From Streptomyces dangxiongensis (GTDB lineage Bacteria; Actinomycetota; Actinomycetes; Streptomycetales; Streptomycetaceae): a stretch of 64,000 bases of DNA. Shown here piece by piece: positions 56,360-64,000 of the stretch (positions are counted from its first letter, which is position 1; each line of letters starts with the position of its first letter). The stretch lies in contig NZ_CP033073.1 in NCBI RefSeq assembly GCF_003675325.1, positions 5,208,001-5,272,000 on the forward strand, in the 5' to 3' direction. Below the pieces are notes generated by a model, which saw nothing but the letters and a program-made list of their open reading frames with translations, ran no database searches and was not told where the DNA came from. Made by a program: the position numbers and the translations under genes.

Positions 56360-57472
56360 ATGGAACTCCGCAAGCCGCCCCCCGAACCGCCGCAGCCCCA
56401 AGGATGCCTCGTCGTCGCCGTCCGCCTGCCGGTGCGGATCGTCGTCCTCGTCCTGGTCGTACCGGTGCGCATGGTGTGGGACGTCCTCGTGGCCACCGGG
56501 CGGCTGCTGCGTGACACCGTGCTGAGGCCGCTCGGACGGGCCCTGCTGTGGCTGGGCAGGGCGGTGTTCGTGTGGCCGTTCGTGGGCCTGTGGCGCTATG
56601 TCCTGGTGCCCGCCGGCCGGGCGCTGGCCTGGCTCGCGGCGGTCCTCGTCGGCCTGCCGGCGGTGTTTCTGTACCGCTGGGTCCTCACCCCCGTGGGGCA
56701 TGCCCTCGCCCGGCTCGCGCGCGGGGCCGGCGCCGCGCTGGTGTGGGTGTACGCGCGCGTGCTCACCCCGGCCGGGCATGCGCTGGCCCGGCTGCTGACG
56801 GGCGTCGGCGCGGTGCTCGCCGTCCTCGGGACCGGGACGTACACGGCCGTCGCCTGGCTGGTGCGCCACCTGGTGGTCCTGCCCGCCCGGTGGCTGTACA
56901 CCTGGGTGCTCGCGCCCGCCGGCCGGGCCGTCGCCTGGTGCGTACGGGGTCTGGGGTGGCTGCTGGGACTGCTCGCCACCGGTGCCGGCCTGGCCCTCTA
57001 CTGGACCGGCCGTGTCCTGTTCGTCCTGCCCGTCCTGGCGCTGTGGCGCTGGGTGCTCGCGCCCGTCGGCCGGTTCCTCGCGGTCGTCGCCCGCGAGGTG
57101 GGGGACGCCCTCGGGCACGCCTGGCGGATCGCCGGGCGGATCTCCCGCGTCGTCGGACGGGCGCTCGGGACCCTCTTGCGGTGGACCTTCGTGGAGCCGG
57201 CGCGCTGGGTGTACCGCAGCGTCCTCACCCCGGTCGGACACGTCGTCCGTGACGCCGTCCTGCGGCCCGTCGCCGAGGGCGTGCGCGCCGTGGGCCGGGC
57301 CGGCCGGGATGCCCTGGCCACGGCCCGCGCCACCGTGCGGCAGGCCCGCGCCGGGGCCCGCCGGATGCTGTTCGGCGGACCACGCCCGGCGGTCCCGGCC
57401 GACCGGCGGGAACCCTCGGGCGCCGTGGCACGTAGTCTTGGTGACAGTACGACCGCTCTCACGAAGGACTAG
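56360..57472 (+). CDS. Repeat-rich basic membrane protein (VLxPxGR repeats)
   Basis: This 370-residue protein of unknown function is built from copies of a short motif, [Y/W]xxVLxPxG[R/H]xLAxL, starting near residues 54, 81, 108, 134, 183, 232 and 289, with a degenerate eighth at 300. The first three are spaced 27 or 26 residues apart, later ones 49 and 57. Between them lie hydrophobic stretches, giving alternating basic and hydrophobic segments that may lie along or cross the membrane. Expansion by duplication is likely. It sits between the TIGR03960-like and TIGR03936-like genes, 37 bp after the membrane protein gene. Confidence 0.7.
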   Translation: MELRKPPPEPPQPQGCLVVAVRLPVRIVVLVLVVPVRMVWDVLVATGRLLRDTVLRPLGRALLWLGRAVFVWPFVGLWRYVLVPAGRALAWLAAVLVGLPAVFLYRWVLTPVGHALARLARGAGAALVWVYARVLTPAGHALARLLTGVGAVLAVLGTGTYTAVAWLVRHLVVLPARWLYTWVLAPAGRAVAWCVRGLGWLLGLLATGAGLALYWTGRVLFVLPVLALWRWVLAPVGRFLAVVAREVGDALGHAWRIAGRISRVVGRALGTLLRWTFVEPARWVYRSVLTPVGHVVRDAVLRPVAEGVRAVGRAGRDALATARATVRQARAGARRMLFGGPRPAVPADRREPSGAVARSLGDSTTALTKD

Positions 57473-57518
57473 GACACTGGGCAAGCGACAGCCCGAAGGC
57501 CCGCCGCCCGCACCCGCG

Positions 57519-58295
57519 GTGCAGCGCATCCGACTGCGCTACACCAAGCGCGGCCGCCTGAGGTTCACCAGCCACCGAGACTTCCAGCGCGCCTTCGAGC
57601 GTGCGCTGCGCCGCGCCGAGGTGCCCATGGCGTACTCGGCGGGGTTCACGCCCCATCCGAAGGTGTCGTACGCCAATGCCGCACCCACCGGCACGGGCAG
57701 TGAGGCGGAATATCTGGAGATCGCGCTCACCCGGGCGTGCGACCCGGAGACCCTGCGCGTCCTCCTCGACGAGTCGCTGCCCGCCGGGCTCGACGTGATC
57801 GACGCGGTGGAGGCGCGGACCTCGGGTCTCGCCGACCGGCTGACGGCCTCCGTCTGGGAGCTGCGGCTGGACGGGGTCGACCCGGCCGACGCCGAGCGCG
57901 CGGTCGCGGCCTTCGCCGGGGCCGGCACCGTCGAGGTGCAGCGCATGACCAAGAACGGCGTCCGTACCTTCGACGCCCGCCCCGCCGTGGTGAGCCTCGA
58001 CACGCACGGATCGCCGGCTGATAGGCCGACAGACCACCCCTGTGCGATACTGCGGCTGGTTGTTCGGCACGTGACGCCTGCCGTACGACCCGACGACGTC
58101 CTGTCCGGTCTCCGCGCCGTGGCCGACCTGGCGCCGCCGGTCCCCGCAGCGGTGACCAGGCTGGCGCAGGGGCTGCTCGATGAAGAGACCGGCACGGTGA
58201 CCGACCCGCTCGCGCCCGACCGCGAGGCAGCCCAGGCCCTTACGGCCGCACCGGCTGCCGCCGCGACGGCGCCGACGCCGGAAGGTTCCGCGTAG
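57519..58295 (+). CDS. TIGR03936-family protein (radical SAM partner)
   Basis: This 258-residue protein has the family opening IRLRYTKRGRLRFTSHRDFQRAFERALRRA and GFTPHPKVSYANA. It is regularly encoded beside, or fused to, the TIGR03960 radical SAM protein, as here two genes away. The start is uncertain: GTG 57519 is the first usual start codon, but similar reading continues upstream to a CTG at 57477 (LGKRQPEGPPPAPA) beside a weak AGGA. Either a rare CTG start or a shortened form is used. Function is not established. Confidence 0.82.
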   Translation: MQRIRLRYTKRGRLRFTSHRDFQRAFERALRRAEVPMAYSAGFTPHPKVSYANAAPTGTGSEAEYLEIALTRACDPETLRVLLDESLPAGLDVIDAVEARTSGLADRLTASVWELRLDGVDPADAERAVAAFAGAGTVEVQRMTKNGVRTFDARPAVVSLDTHGSPADRPTDHPCAILRLVVRHVTPAVRPDDVLSGLRAVADLAPPVPAAVTRLAQGLLDEETGTVTDPLAPDREAAQALTAAPAAAATAPTPEGSA

Positions 58296-58557
58296 GGACG
58301 GACGTCGTAGCGCCGCCCTCGTACTCGGGAGCCACCTGGGTCGGGCAGCGCACCGACCAGAAGACTTTCGCCAGGCCGTACCGACAAGGCGTACGGAACC
58401 GGCGAGACAGGACACAGAGTGCTCCCGTGTGGCGCCCGCGCCCCGGACGGCGGCCACCGCGTATCGCGCGGGCCGCGGACGTCAACGGCGGACGGTCCCT
58501 AGAGACCGCCGGCGTTCCAGGCGCGGCGCCCGGGAGCCCGACGGGAGAAACGCCCGC
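58296..58557 (+). promoter_or_regulatory. Upstream region of the RNase E/G gene
   Basis: These 262 bases must hold the promoter and leader of the RNase gene. An imperfect inverted repeat around 58482-58512 (centre CCTAGA) could form a hairpin in the leader. RNase E autoregulates through its leader in other bacteria; that is only a possibility here. No clear -10/-35 pair was found. Confidence 0.35.
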
Positions 58558-61500
58558 ATGCTCGAGCCGACCGAACCCACTGAGGGTTCCGAACTCAACA
58601 CCCCCAGCGACACCCTGCCGCCGCGCAGGCGTCGCCGTGCCGCGTCCCGCCCGGCGGGCCCGCCCGCCGGACCCGCGGAGACGACCGCCGAGGTCACCGT
58701 GCCGGCCGTATCGGCCGCGGAAGCGGACGAGGTGGCCGCGGTGACCGGGACCCCCGAGGACACCGGACAGCCGCACGGGGACGCCGCCGCGCAGGCGCCT
58801 GCCGCCGAGGAGGCCGCGCCGGCGCGTCCGCGCCGCCGGGCCACCCGCCGCGCGTCCGCGCCCGTGGGCGCCCCGGCGCCCGCCGAGGCCGCGGAGACCG
58901 TCGTACCGGCCGCGTCCGCGGGCGCCGAGCCGGCGGACTCCGCCGTCGCCGAGGCCGGCGCTGTCGTCGTCGGCGAGGAAGCCGCTCCGCGCCGTACCCG
59001 CCGCCGGGCCACCCGCAGCGTGTCGACGCCGACCGACGGTGCCACCGGTGCGTCGGAGACCTCCGAGACCGCCAGGACTGTCGAGCCCGCACAGTCCGCC
59101 GAGCCCGCTGTCGTGGAGGAGCCCGCCGTGACGGAGCAGCCCGCCGAGGAAGCCGCTCCGCGCCGCACCCGGCGCCGGGCCACCCGCAGCGTGCCGACGG
59201 CCGCCGACGGTGCGACCGGCGCCACGGAGACCACCAGGACCGCCGAGGCCGCCGAGCCCGCTGTCGTGGAGGAGCCCGCCGTGACGGAGCAGCCCGCCGA
59301 GGAAGCCGCGCCCGCCGGGCGTCCGCGCCGTCGCGCGACCCGCCGTGCGTCGGCGCCCACCGGCGCACCCGTGTCCGCCGAGGCCGCGCCCGCCGAGACC
59401 GTGATCCCGGCCGCCGACGCCGGGACGGCCCAGGAGCCCGCCGCCGAGGCCCCTGCCGAGGCCGAGGCTCCCGCCGCGCGTCCGCGTCGCCGGGCCACCC
59501 GCCGGGCGTCCGCGCCCGCCGGTGCCCCCCAGGGTGCCGAGGAGAACACGGCCGTCGCCGAGGCCGCTCCGGCCGTGCAGGAGGCGCCCGAGACGCCCCG
59601 GCAGCCGGCTGCCGAGGAGGGCGTCCAGGACGCCGCCGAGGAGACCGCTTCGCGTCGTACGCGCCGCCGGGCCACCCGCCGGGTGTCCGCGCCGGCCGGT
59701 ACGCCCATGAGCGAGGAGGCCGCCGAGGCCGAGCAGGCGGAGGAGCCCGCGGTGCCCTCCGAGACCCAGCCGGTCCCCGCGACCGCGCAGACCGCCGAGC
59801 CCGCCCGTGCGTCGCAGGCCCCCGCGCCGGCCGCCGCCGAGAGCGTGCCCCAGCGCCGGGCCCGCCGCCGGGGTGAGCGCGCCGAGTCCGGGTTCGCCGA
59901 GCCCGCGCGGCCGGCCTCGGCCGGGTCCGCCGAGGACGCCGACCCGCGCCGGCCCGCCCGCCCCGCCGTCGCCGTCTTCCAGGCGCCGGTGTTCACCGAG
60001 CCCAGGTTCCAGACCCCGCAGCGTGCCGCCGCCGAGGCCGCCGCCGAGGCCGTGGGTGAGGAGGAGACCGAGGAGTACGCGGACGAGCGCGCCGAGACCG
60101 GTTCGCGCCGCCGTCGTCGCCGCCGCGGTGCCGCCGCCGAGGAGACCCGGCCGGTGCGGGCCGTGACCGAGGACACCGAGGACGAGGAAGCTGAGGAGGC
60201 CGAGGACGCCGACGAGGCTCCGGAGGCCGCCGAGGACCTCGCCGACGCCGACGTCGACGCCGAGGAGGGCGACGACACCGAGGGTGCCGACGGCTTCGAG
60301 GAGTCCGGTTCGCGCCGCCGTCGCCGTCGTGGCGGACGCCGCCGCCGGCGCGGTGACGCGGCCGACGGTGAGGGCGCCGAGGCCGAGGACGACGAGCCGG
60401 CCGCCGCGCAGGACGCCGAGGACACCGCCGAGCAGGAGGAAGAGGACGCCGACGACGTCCGGGGCGACGACTCCGCCGGTTCCAGCTCCAGCCGCCGCCG
60501 TCGCCGCCGTCGCCGCCGGGCCGGTGACACGGCCGCCGAGCCCGAGCCGTCCGTCGACGACCCGGAGCGCACGGTCGTCAAGGTCCGCGAGCCGCGCAAG
60601 CTCAGCGAGCCGTCCGACGAGGTGCAGTCCATCAAGGGCTCGACCCGTCTGGAGGCCAAGAAGCAGCGCCGCCGGGAAGGCCGCGAGCAGGGCCGCCGCC
60701 GGGTGCCGATCATCACCGAGGCCGAGTTCCTGGCCCGCCGCGAGGCCGTCGAGCGGGTGATGGTCGTCCGCCAGCACGGCGAGCGCACCCAGATCGGCGT
60801 GCTCGAGGACGGTGTGCTCGTCGAGCACTACGTCAACAAGGAGCAGTCGACCTCGTACGTCGGCAACGTCTACCTGGGCAAGGTCCAGAACGTGCTGCCG
60901 TCGATGGAGGCCGCCTTCATCGACGTCGGCAAGGGCCGCAACGCGGTGCTGTACGCCGGTGAGGTCAACTTCGGCGCGCTGGGCATGGCCAACGGGCCGC
61001 GTCGCATCGAGTCCGCCCTGAAGTCCGGGCAGCCCGTGCTCGTGCAGGTCACCAAGGACCCGATCGGTCACAAGGGCGCGCGCCTGACCAGCCAGGTCTC
61101 CCTGCCCGGCCGCTACCTCGTGTACGTGCCCGAGGGCTCGATGACCGGCATCAGCCGCAAGCTGCCCGACACCGAGCGGGCCCGGCTGAAGACCATCCTC
61201 AAGAAGATCGTCCCCGAGGACGCGGGCGTCATCGTGCGCACCGCCGCCGAGGGCGCGAGCGAGGAGGAGCTGCGCCGCGACGTCGAGCGGCTCCAGGGGC
61301 AGTGGGAGGACATCCAGAAGAAGGCCAAGAACGGCGGCGGCTCGAGTGCGCCCACGCTGCTCTACGGCGAGCCCGACATGACCGTCCGGGTCGTCCGCGA
61401 CATCTTCAACGAGGACTTCTCCAAGGTCATCGTCAGCGGTGACGAGGCCTGGCAGACGATCCACGGGTACGTCGCGCACGTCGCCCCGGACCTGGCCGGG

Positions 61501-63096
61501 CGGCTGTCGAGGTGGACGTCCGAGACCGACGTCTTCGCCACGTACCGGATCGACGAGCAGCTCGCCAAGGCGCTGGACCGCAAGGTCTGGCTGCCCAGCG
61601 GCGGTTCGCTGGTGATCGACCGGACCGAGGCGATGGTCGTCATCGACGTCAACACCGGCAAGTTCACCGGCCAGGGCGGCAACCTGGAGGAGACGGTCAC
61701 CAGGAACAACCTGGAGGCGGCCGAGGAGATCGTGCGTCAGCTACGGCTGCGCGACCTCGGCGGCATCATCGTGATCGACTTCATCGACATGGTCCTGGAG
61801 TCGAACCGGGACCTGGTGCTGCGCCGCCTGCTGGAGTGCCTGGGCCGGGACCGGACGAAGCACCAGGTGGCCGAGGTCACCTCGCTGGGCCTGGTGCAGA
61901 TGACCCGTAAGCGGGTCGGCCAGGGCCTGCTGGAGTCCTTCTCCGAGACCTGCGTCCACTGCAACGGCCGCGGTGTCGTCGTCCACCTCGACCAGGCCAC
62001 CGCGAACGGTGGCGGCGGCAAGCGCAAGAAGCGCGGCCGGGGCGGCGACGCCCAGGAGCACGTGCACGAGACCGCCGCCGTGGCCGTGGAGACCGGCGAG
62101 GCCGTCGAGCCCGAGGTGGAGACGGCCGTGGAGGTGGCCGCCGAGGCCGCCGAGCCGGTCGCGCTGCCCGGGCCGGACTTCGCACCGGACGAGGAGCTGT
62201 ACAGCAGCGTCGCCGAGGCGGAGGCGGCGGCCACCCGTGGCCGTTCGCGTCGCCGGACGAGCCGCCGGGCGTCGGCTCCGGCGGGCGCGCCGAAGCCGGA
62301 GCGGGCCGAGCGGACGTCCAGGTCCGAGCGGGCCGAGCGGGCAGCGCGGGCGGAGGAGGCCGAGGCCGGGTTCGCCGTCGAGGCCGAGCCCGCCGGGGTT
62401 CCGACCGCGCAGCACGTCACCGCCGAGGAGGCGGCGGCGCGTCCGGTGCCGTCCGAGCCGGCCGCCGAGGCGCTGGCCGAGCCCGTGGCCGCCGAGGACC
62501 AGGTGGTCCCGGCGCCGCAGGCCGAGGCCCCGGCCGCCGAGGAGGCCGCACCCAAGGGCCGTACGCGCCGTCGGGCGACCCGGAAGGTGTCGGCCCCGGC
62601 CGGTTCCCCCGCGGGTGCCGAGGCGGCCGTCGTGACGGTGCCGGAGGCCGCGCCCGCGGCCGAGGTGCCGGCCGCGGAGCCCGTCGCCGGGGTCCCGGCC
62701 GCCGAGGAGGCGCCCGCGCCCGCCGAGGCCGCCGCACCGGCCCGTCCGCGCCGCCGTGCGGTGCGCAAGGCCACCGCGCCGACCGCGTCCGAGGAGGCGG
62801 CCGTCGTGGTCGTCCCGTCGGCCCCGGCGGAGCCCGCGGTGGAGCAGGCCCCGGTGGAGCAGGTCCCGGTGGCCGAGGAGACGGCGGAGGAGGTCGCGCC
62901 GGCCAAGAAGACCGCCCGTAAGGCGGCCAAGAAGGCCCCGGCGAAGAAGGCCACCGCCGCCAAGAAGACCGCGGCCAAGAAGACGGCCGCCAAGAAGACG
63001 ACGGCCAAGAAGGCGACGAAGACCGCCAAGACGGCCGCCGCGAAGTCGACGGCGAAGAAGACCAGCACGGTCCCCACCGCCGGCGACGAGGGCTGA
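58558..63096 (+). CDS. rne: RNase E/G family endoribonuclease (giant, RNase ES-like)
   Basis: This 1512-residue protein has a catalytic core (about 735-1150) of an S1 domain, the DNase-I-like acidic site D1030 (VVIDVNTG) and D1074 (IIVIDFIDM), and the zinc link C1132/C1135 in CVHCNG. These match E. coli RNase E D303, D346 and CxxC. The core is flanked by long disordered arms rich in Arg, Ala and Glu. Six copies of an RRRATR-type unit lie in the N-terminal arm and three in the C-terminal arm, a layout like Streptomyces RNase ES. The last 60 residues are Lys/Ala repeats (KKTAAKK) like histone H1. ATG 58558 has GGGAG 10 nt upstream. Confidence 0.94.
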   Translation: MLEPTEPTEGSELNTPSDTLPPRRRRRAASRPAGPPAGPAETTAEVTVPAVSAAEADEVAAVTGTPEDTGQPHGDAAAQAPAAEEAAPARPRRRATRRASAPVGAPAPAEAAETVVPAASAGAEPADSAVAEAGAVVVGEEAAPRRTRRRATRSVSTPTDGATGASETSETARTVEPAQSAEPAVVEEPAVTEQPAEEAAPRRTRRRATRSVPTAADGATGATETTRTAEAAEPAVVEEPAVTEQPAEEAAPAGRPRRRATRRASAPTGAPVSAEAAPAETVIPAADAGTAQEPAAEAPAEAEAPAARPRRRATRRASAPAGAPQGAEENTAVAEAAPAVQEAPETPRQPAAEEGVQDAAEETASRRTRRRATRRVSAPAGTPMSEEAAEAEQAEEPAVPSETQPVPATAQTAEPARASQAPAPAAAESVPQRRARRRGERAESGFAEPARPASAGSAEDADPRRPARPAVAVFQAPVFTEPRFQTPQRAAAEAAAEAVGEEETEEYADERAETGSRRRRRRRGAAAEETRPVRAVTEDTEDEEAEEAEDADEAPEAAEDLADADVDAEEGDDTEGADGFEESGSRRRRRRGGRRRRRGDAADGEGAEAEDDEPAAAQDAEDTAEQEEEDADDVRGDDSAGSSSSRRRRRRRRRAGDTAAEPEPSVDDPERTVVKVREPRKLSEPSDEVQSIKGSTRLEAKKQRRREGREQGRRRVPIITEAEFLARREAVERVMVVRQHGERTQIGVLEDGVLVEHYVNKEQSTSYVGNVYLGKVQNVLPSMEAAFIDVGKGRNAVLYAGEVNFGALGMANGPRRIESALKSGQPVLVQVTKDPIGHKGARLTSQVSLPGRYLVYVPEGSMTGISRKLPDTERARLKTILKKIVPEDAGVIVRTAAEGASEEELRRDVERLQGQWEDIQKKAKNGGGSSAPTLLYGEPDMTVRVVRDIFNEDFSKVIVSGDEAWQTIHGYVAHVAPDLAGRLSRWTSETDVFATYRIDEQLAKALDRKVWLPSGGSLVIDRTEAMVVIDVNTGKFTGQGGNLEETVTRNNLEAAEEIVRQLRLRDLGGIIVIDFIDMVLESNRDLVLRRLLECLGRDRTKHQVAEVTSLGLVQMTRKRVGQGLLESFSETCVHCNGRGVVVHLDQATANGGGGKRKKRGRGGDAQEHVHETAAVAVETGEAVEPEVETAVEVAAEAAEPVALPGPDFAPDEELYSSVAEAEAAATRGRSRRRTSRRASAPAGAPKPERAERTSRSERAERAARAEEAEAGFAVEAEPAGVPTAQHVTAEEAAARPVPSEPAAEALAEPVAAEDQVVPAPQAEAPAAEEAAPKGRTRRRATRKVSAPAGSPAGAEAAVVTVPEAAPAAEVPAAEPVAGVPAAEEAPAPAEAAAPARPRRRAVRKATAPTASEEAAVVVVPSAPAEPAVEQAPVEQVPVAEETAEEVAPAKKTARKAAKKAPAKKATAAKKTAAKKTAAKKTTAKKATKTAKTAAAKSTAKKTSTVPTAGDEG
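59098..59309 (+). repeat. Perfect 59-bp direct repeat inside rne
   Basis: Bases 59098-59156 and 59251-59309 are identical over 59 bp, a 153-bp (51-codon) period that keeps the reading frame. The repeat encodes [18 protein letters not shown]. It marks recent tandem duplication in the N-terminal arm. Confidence 0.85.
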
Positions 63097-63104
63097 CACC
63101 CACG

Positions 63105-63139
63105 GGTGTGCGGCCGGTCCGAGTGACCGGCCGCACACC
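63105..63139 (+). terminator. Terminator after rne
   Basis: A perfect 15-bp stem (GGTGTGCGGCCGGTC with its complement) and loop CGAGT start 8 bp past the stop. Confidence 0.85.
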
Positions 63140-63152
63140 GGCGGGGCCCGGT

Positions 63153-63182
63153 TTGACCCCCTCGGCCGTGGCCCCGTAACCT
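63153..63182 (+). promoter_or_regulatory. rplU-rpmA promoter
   Basis: -35 TTGACC (63153-63158) and -10 TAACCT (63177-63182), 18 bp apart, lie right after the rne terminator. This is the best sigma-70-type promoter in the window. Confidence 0.6.
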
Positions 63183-63190
63183 GGAGCGTC

Positions 63191-63259
63191 GGCGTGTCCA
63201 CTGACACGCCACATCCCCGTAAACCTCTTCCTCCCGGACGCAATGCGGGCCGGGAGAGG
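63191..63259 (+). ncRNA. Structured rplU (L21) mRNA leader
   Basis: Two hairpins occupy the leader: GGCGTGTC-cact-GACACGCC (63191-63210, 8 bp, perfect) and an imperfect stem pairing CCTCTTCCTCCCGG (63224-63237) with CCGGGAGAGG (63250-63259). Ribosomal-protein leaders often bind the protein they encode, so L21 feedback is possible. I cannot match it to a named RNA family. Confidence 0.45.
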
Positions 63260-63327
63260 TCGTTCGTGCTGTTTTCGGGCGGCTGGCCTGCGGGGGTGCC
63301 GTTTCTTCGAGCGAAAGTGAGATCCGC

Positions 63328-63648
63328 GTGTACGCCATCGTGCGCAGCGGTGGTCGCCAGCACAAGGTTGCTGTCGGCGACATCGTTGAGGTTGACAAGA
63401 TTTCCACTGCCAAGGTTGGCGACACGGTCGAGCTCTCGACCCTGCTCGTTGTCGACGGCGACTCCGTGACCAGCGACCCGTGGGTGCTGGCCGGTATCAA
63501 GGTCCAGGCCGAGGTCGTGGACCACCACAAGGGCCAGAAGATCGACATTCTGCGCTACAAGAACAAGACCGGCTACCGCCGTCGGCAGGGCCACCGCCAG
63601 CAGTACACGGCGATCAAGGTCACGTCGATCCCCGCGGCTGCGAAGTAA
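63328..63648 (+). CDS. rplU: 50S ribosomal protein L21
   Basis: This 106-residue ribosomal protein opens [17 protein letters not shown] and has the L21 signature [21 protein letters not shown]. The GTG at 63328 is preceded by a weak AAGTGAGA. It is transcribed with rpmA 14 bp downstream. Confidence 0.97.
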   Translation: MYAIVRSGGRQHKVAVGDIVEVDKISTAKVGDTVELSTLLVVDGDSVTSDPWVLAGIKVQAEVVDHHKGQKIDILRYKNKTGYRRRQGHRQQYTAIKVTSIPAAAK

Positions 63649-63662
63649 GGGACTGAGGAGAA

Positions 63663-63917
63663 ATGGCACACAAGAAGGGCGCATCGTCCACCCGGAACGG
63701 TCGCGACTCCAATGCCCAGCGGCTCGGCGTGAAGCGCTTCGGCGGTCAGGTCGTCAACGCGGGTGAGATCCTGGTCCGCCAGCGCGGCACCCACTTCCAC
63801 CCCGGCGCCGGCGTCGGCCGCGGTGGCGACGACACCCTGTTCGCCCTCCAGGCCGGTGCGGTGGAGTTCGGCTCCCACCGTGGCCGCAAGGTCGTGAACA
63901 TCGTTCCGGTCGCCTGA
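63663..63917 (+). CDS. rpmA: 50S ribosomal protein L27
   Basis: This 84-residue protein starts directly with [21 protein letters not shown], whose N-terminus reaches the peptidyl-transferase centre. It lacks the cleaved N-terminal extension seen in Firmicutes L27. GAGGAG lies five bases before the ATG. The GTP-binding protein gene obg usually follows but lies outside the window. Confidence 0.98.
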   Translation: MAHKKGASSTRNGRDSNAQRLGVKRFGGQVVNAGEILVRQRGTHFHPGAGVGRGGDDTLFALQAGAVEFGSHRGRKVVNIVPVA

Positions 63918-63953
63918 ATCGTCTGATTCACGGCATCGACCGAACAACTCGCG

Positions 63954-63993
63954 AGGCGGACCTCACTTCCCGGTCGGGAAGGCGGGTCCGCCT
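63954..63993 (+). terminator. Terminator after rpmA
   Basis: A 9-bp outer stem (AGGCGGACC / GGTCCGCCT) and an inner TTCCC/GGGAA stem are followed by TTT. It starts 37 bp past the rpmA stop. Confidence 0.75.
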
Positions 63994-64000
63994 TTCGCGT

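Noticed and set aside
59098..59720. Regularly spaced repeats resembling a CRISPR array
   Set aside because: The units are in-frame coding repeats of RNase E/G (RRRATR type) with 51- to 55-codon periods and diverged copies. There are no palindromic repeats and no cas genes.

Overview
The window looks like Streptomyces chromosomal core. Third codon positions are almost always G or C, GTG starts are common, and the right half has the gene order expected of that genus: trigger factor, clpP1-clpP2-clpX, valS-folC-ndk, mreBCD-mrdA-rodA, two radical-SAM-neighbourhood genes, a giant RNase E/G, then rplU-rpmA. Species cannot be named from this alone. No phage, insertion sequence, CRISPR array or biosynthetic cluster was seen.

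Left part (1-16.4 kb): an AbiEi-like protein, aminopeptidase N and a mycothiol-nitroreductase-type thioredoxin-fold protein, then an accessory carbohydrate island (4.6-15.5 kb). Its minus-strand operon runs from a Tat-type lipoprotein binding protein through two permeases, an ATPase, a DeoR regulator, a second ATPase and a 2-hydroxyacid dehydrogenase to an FGGY kinase; nearly every junction is a 1-4 base stop/start overlap. A divergent pair encodes a second FGGY kinase (D-ribulose-kinase-like) and a histidine phosphatase. Together they probably import a polyol or sugar and phosphorylate it; the substrate is unknown. An Fe-type superoxide dismutase follows, with a good Nur (nickel) operator in its promoter.

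Middle (16.4-34.1 kb): two related amino-acid permeases flank a sulfur-scavenging unit (ssuA-ssuC-ssuB, an LLM flavin monooxygenase and a TauD dioxygenase) with a ROK regulator upstream. Both the ssu operon and the ROK gene are preceded by a tiny cysteine-containing leader ORF, each placed exactly 7 nt after a -10-like box, so both may be leaderless attenuator peptides. Then come bioY, rpiB, nei, an Eis-type acetyltransferase, a SpoIIE phosphatase, a small HD hydrolase, an acyltransferase, small membrane proteins, tRNA-Gly (with a degenerate copy nearby) and tRNA-Pro.

Right part (34.1-64 kb): protein quality control (tig, clpP1P2 behind a ClgR-like box, clpX), valS, folC, ndk, the lateral wall / sporulation wall cluster, a CYTH-CHAD protein, a B12-radical SAM gene broken by a frameshift, an eight-copy repeat membrane protein, its TIGR03936-type partner, RNase E/G with nine arginine-rich repeats, and L21/L27.

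Two genes (the DeoR regulator and the radical SAM protein) carry single-base frameshifts, each consistent with one extra G in a GGG run. They may be real mutations or sequencing errors.
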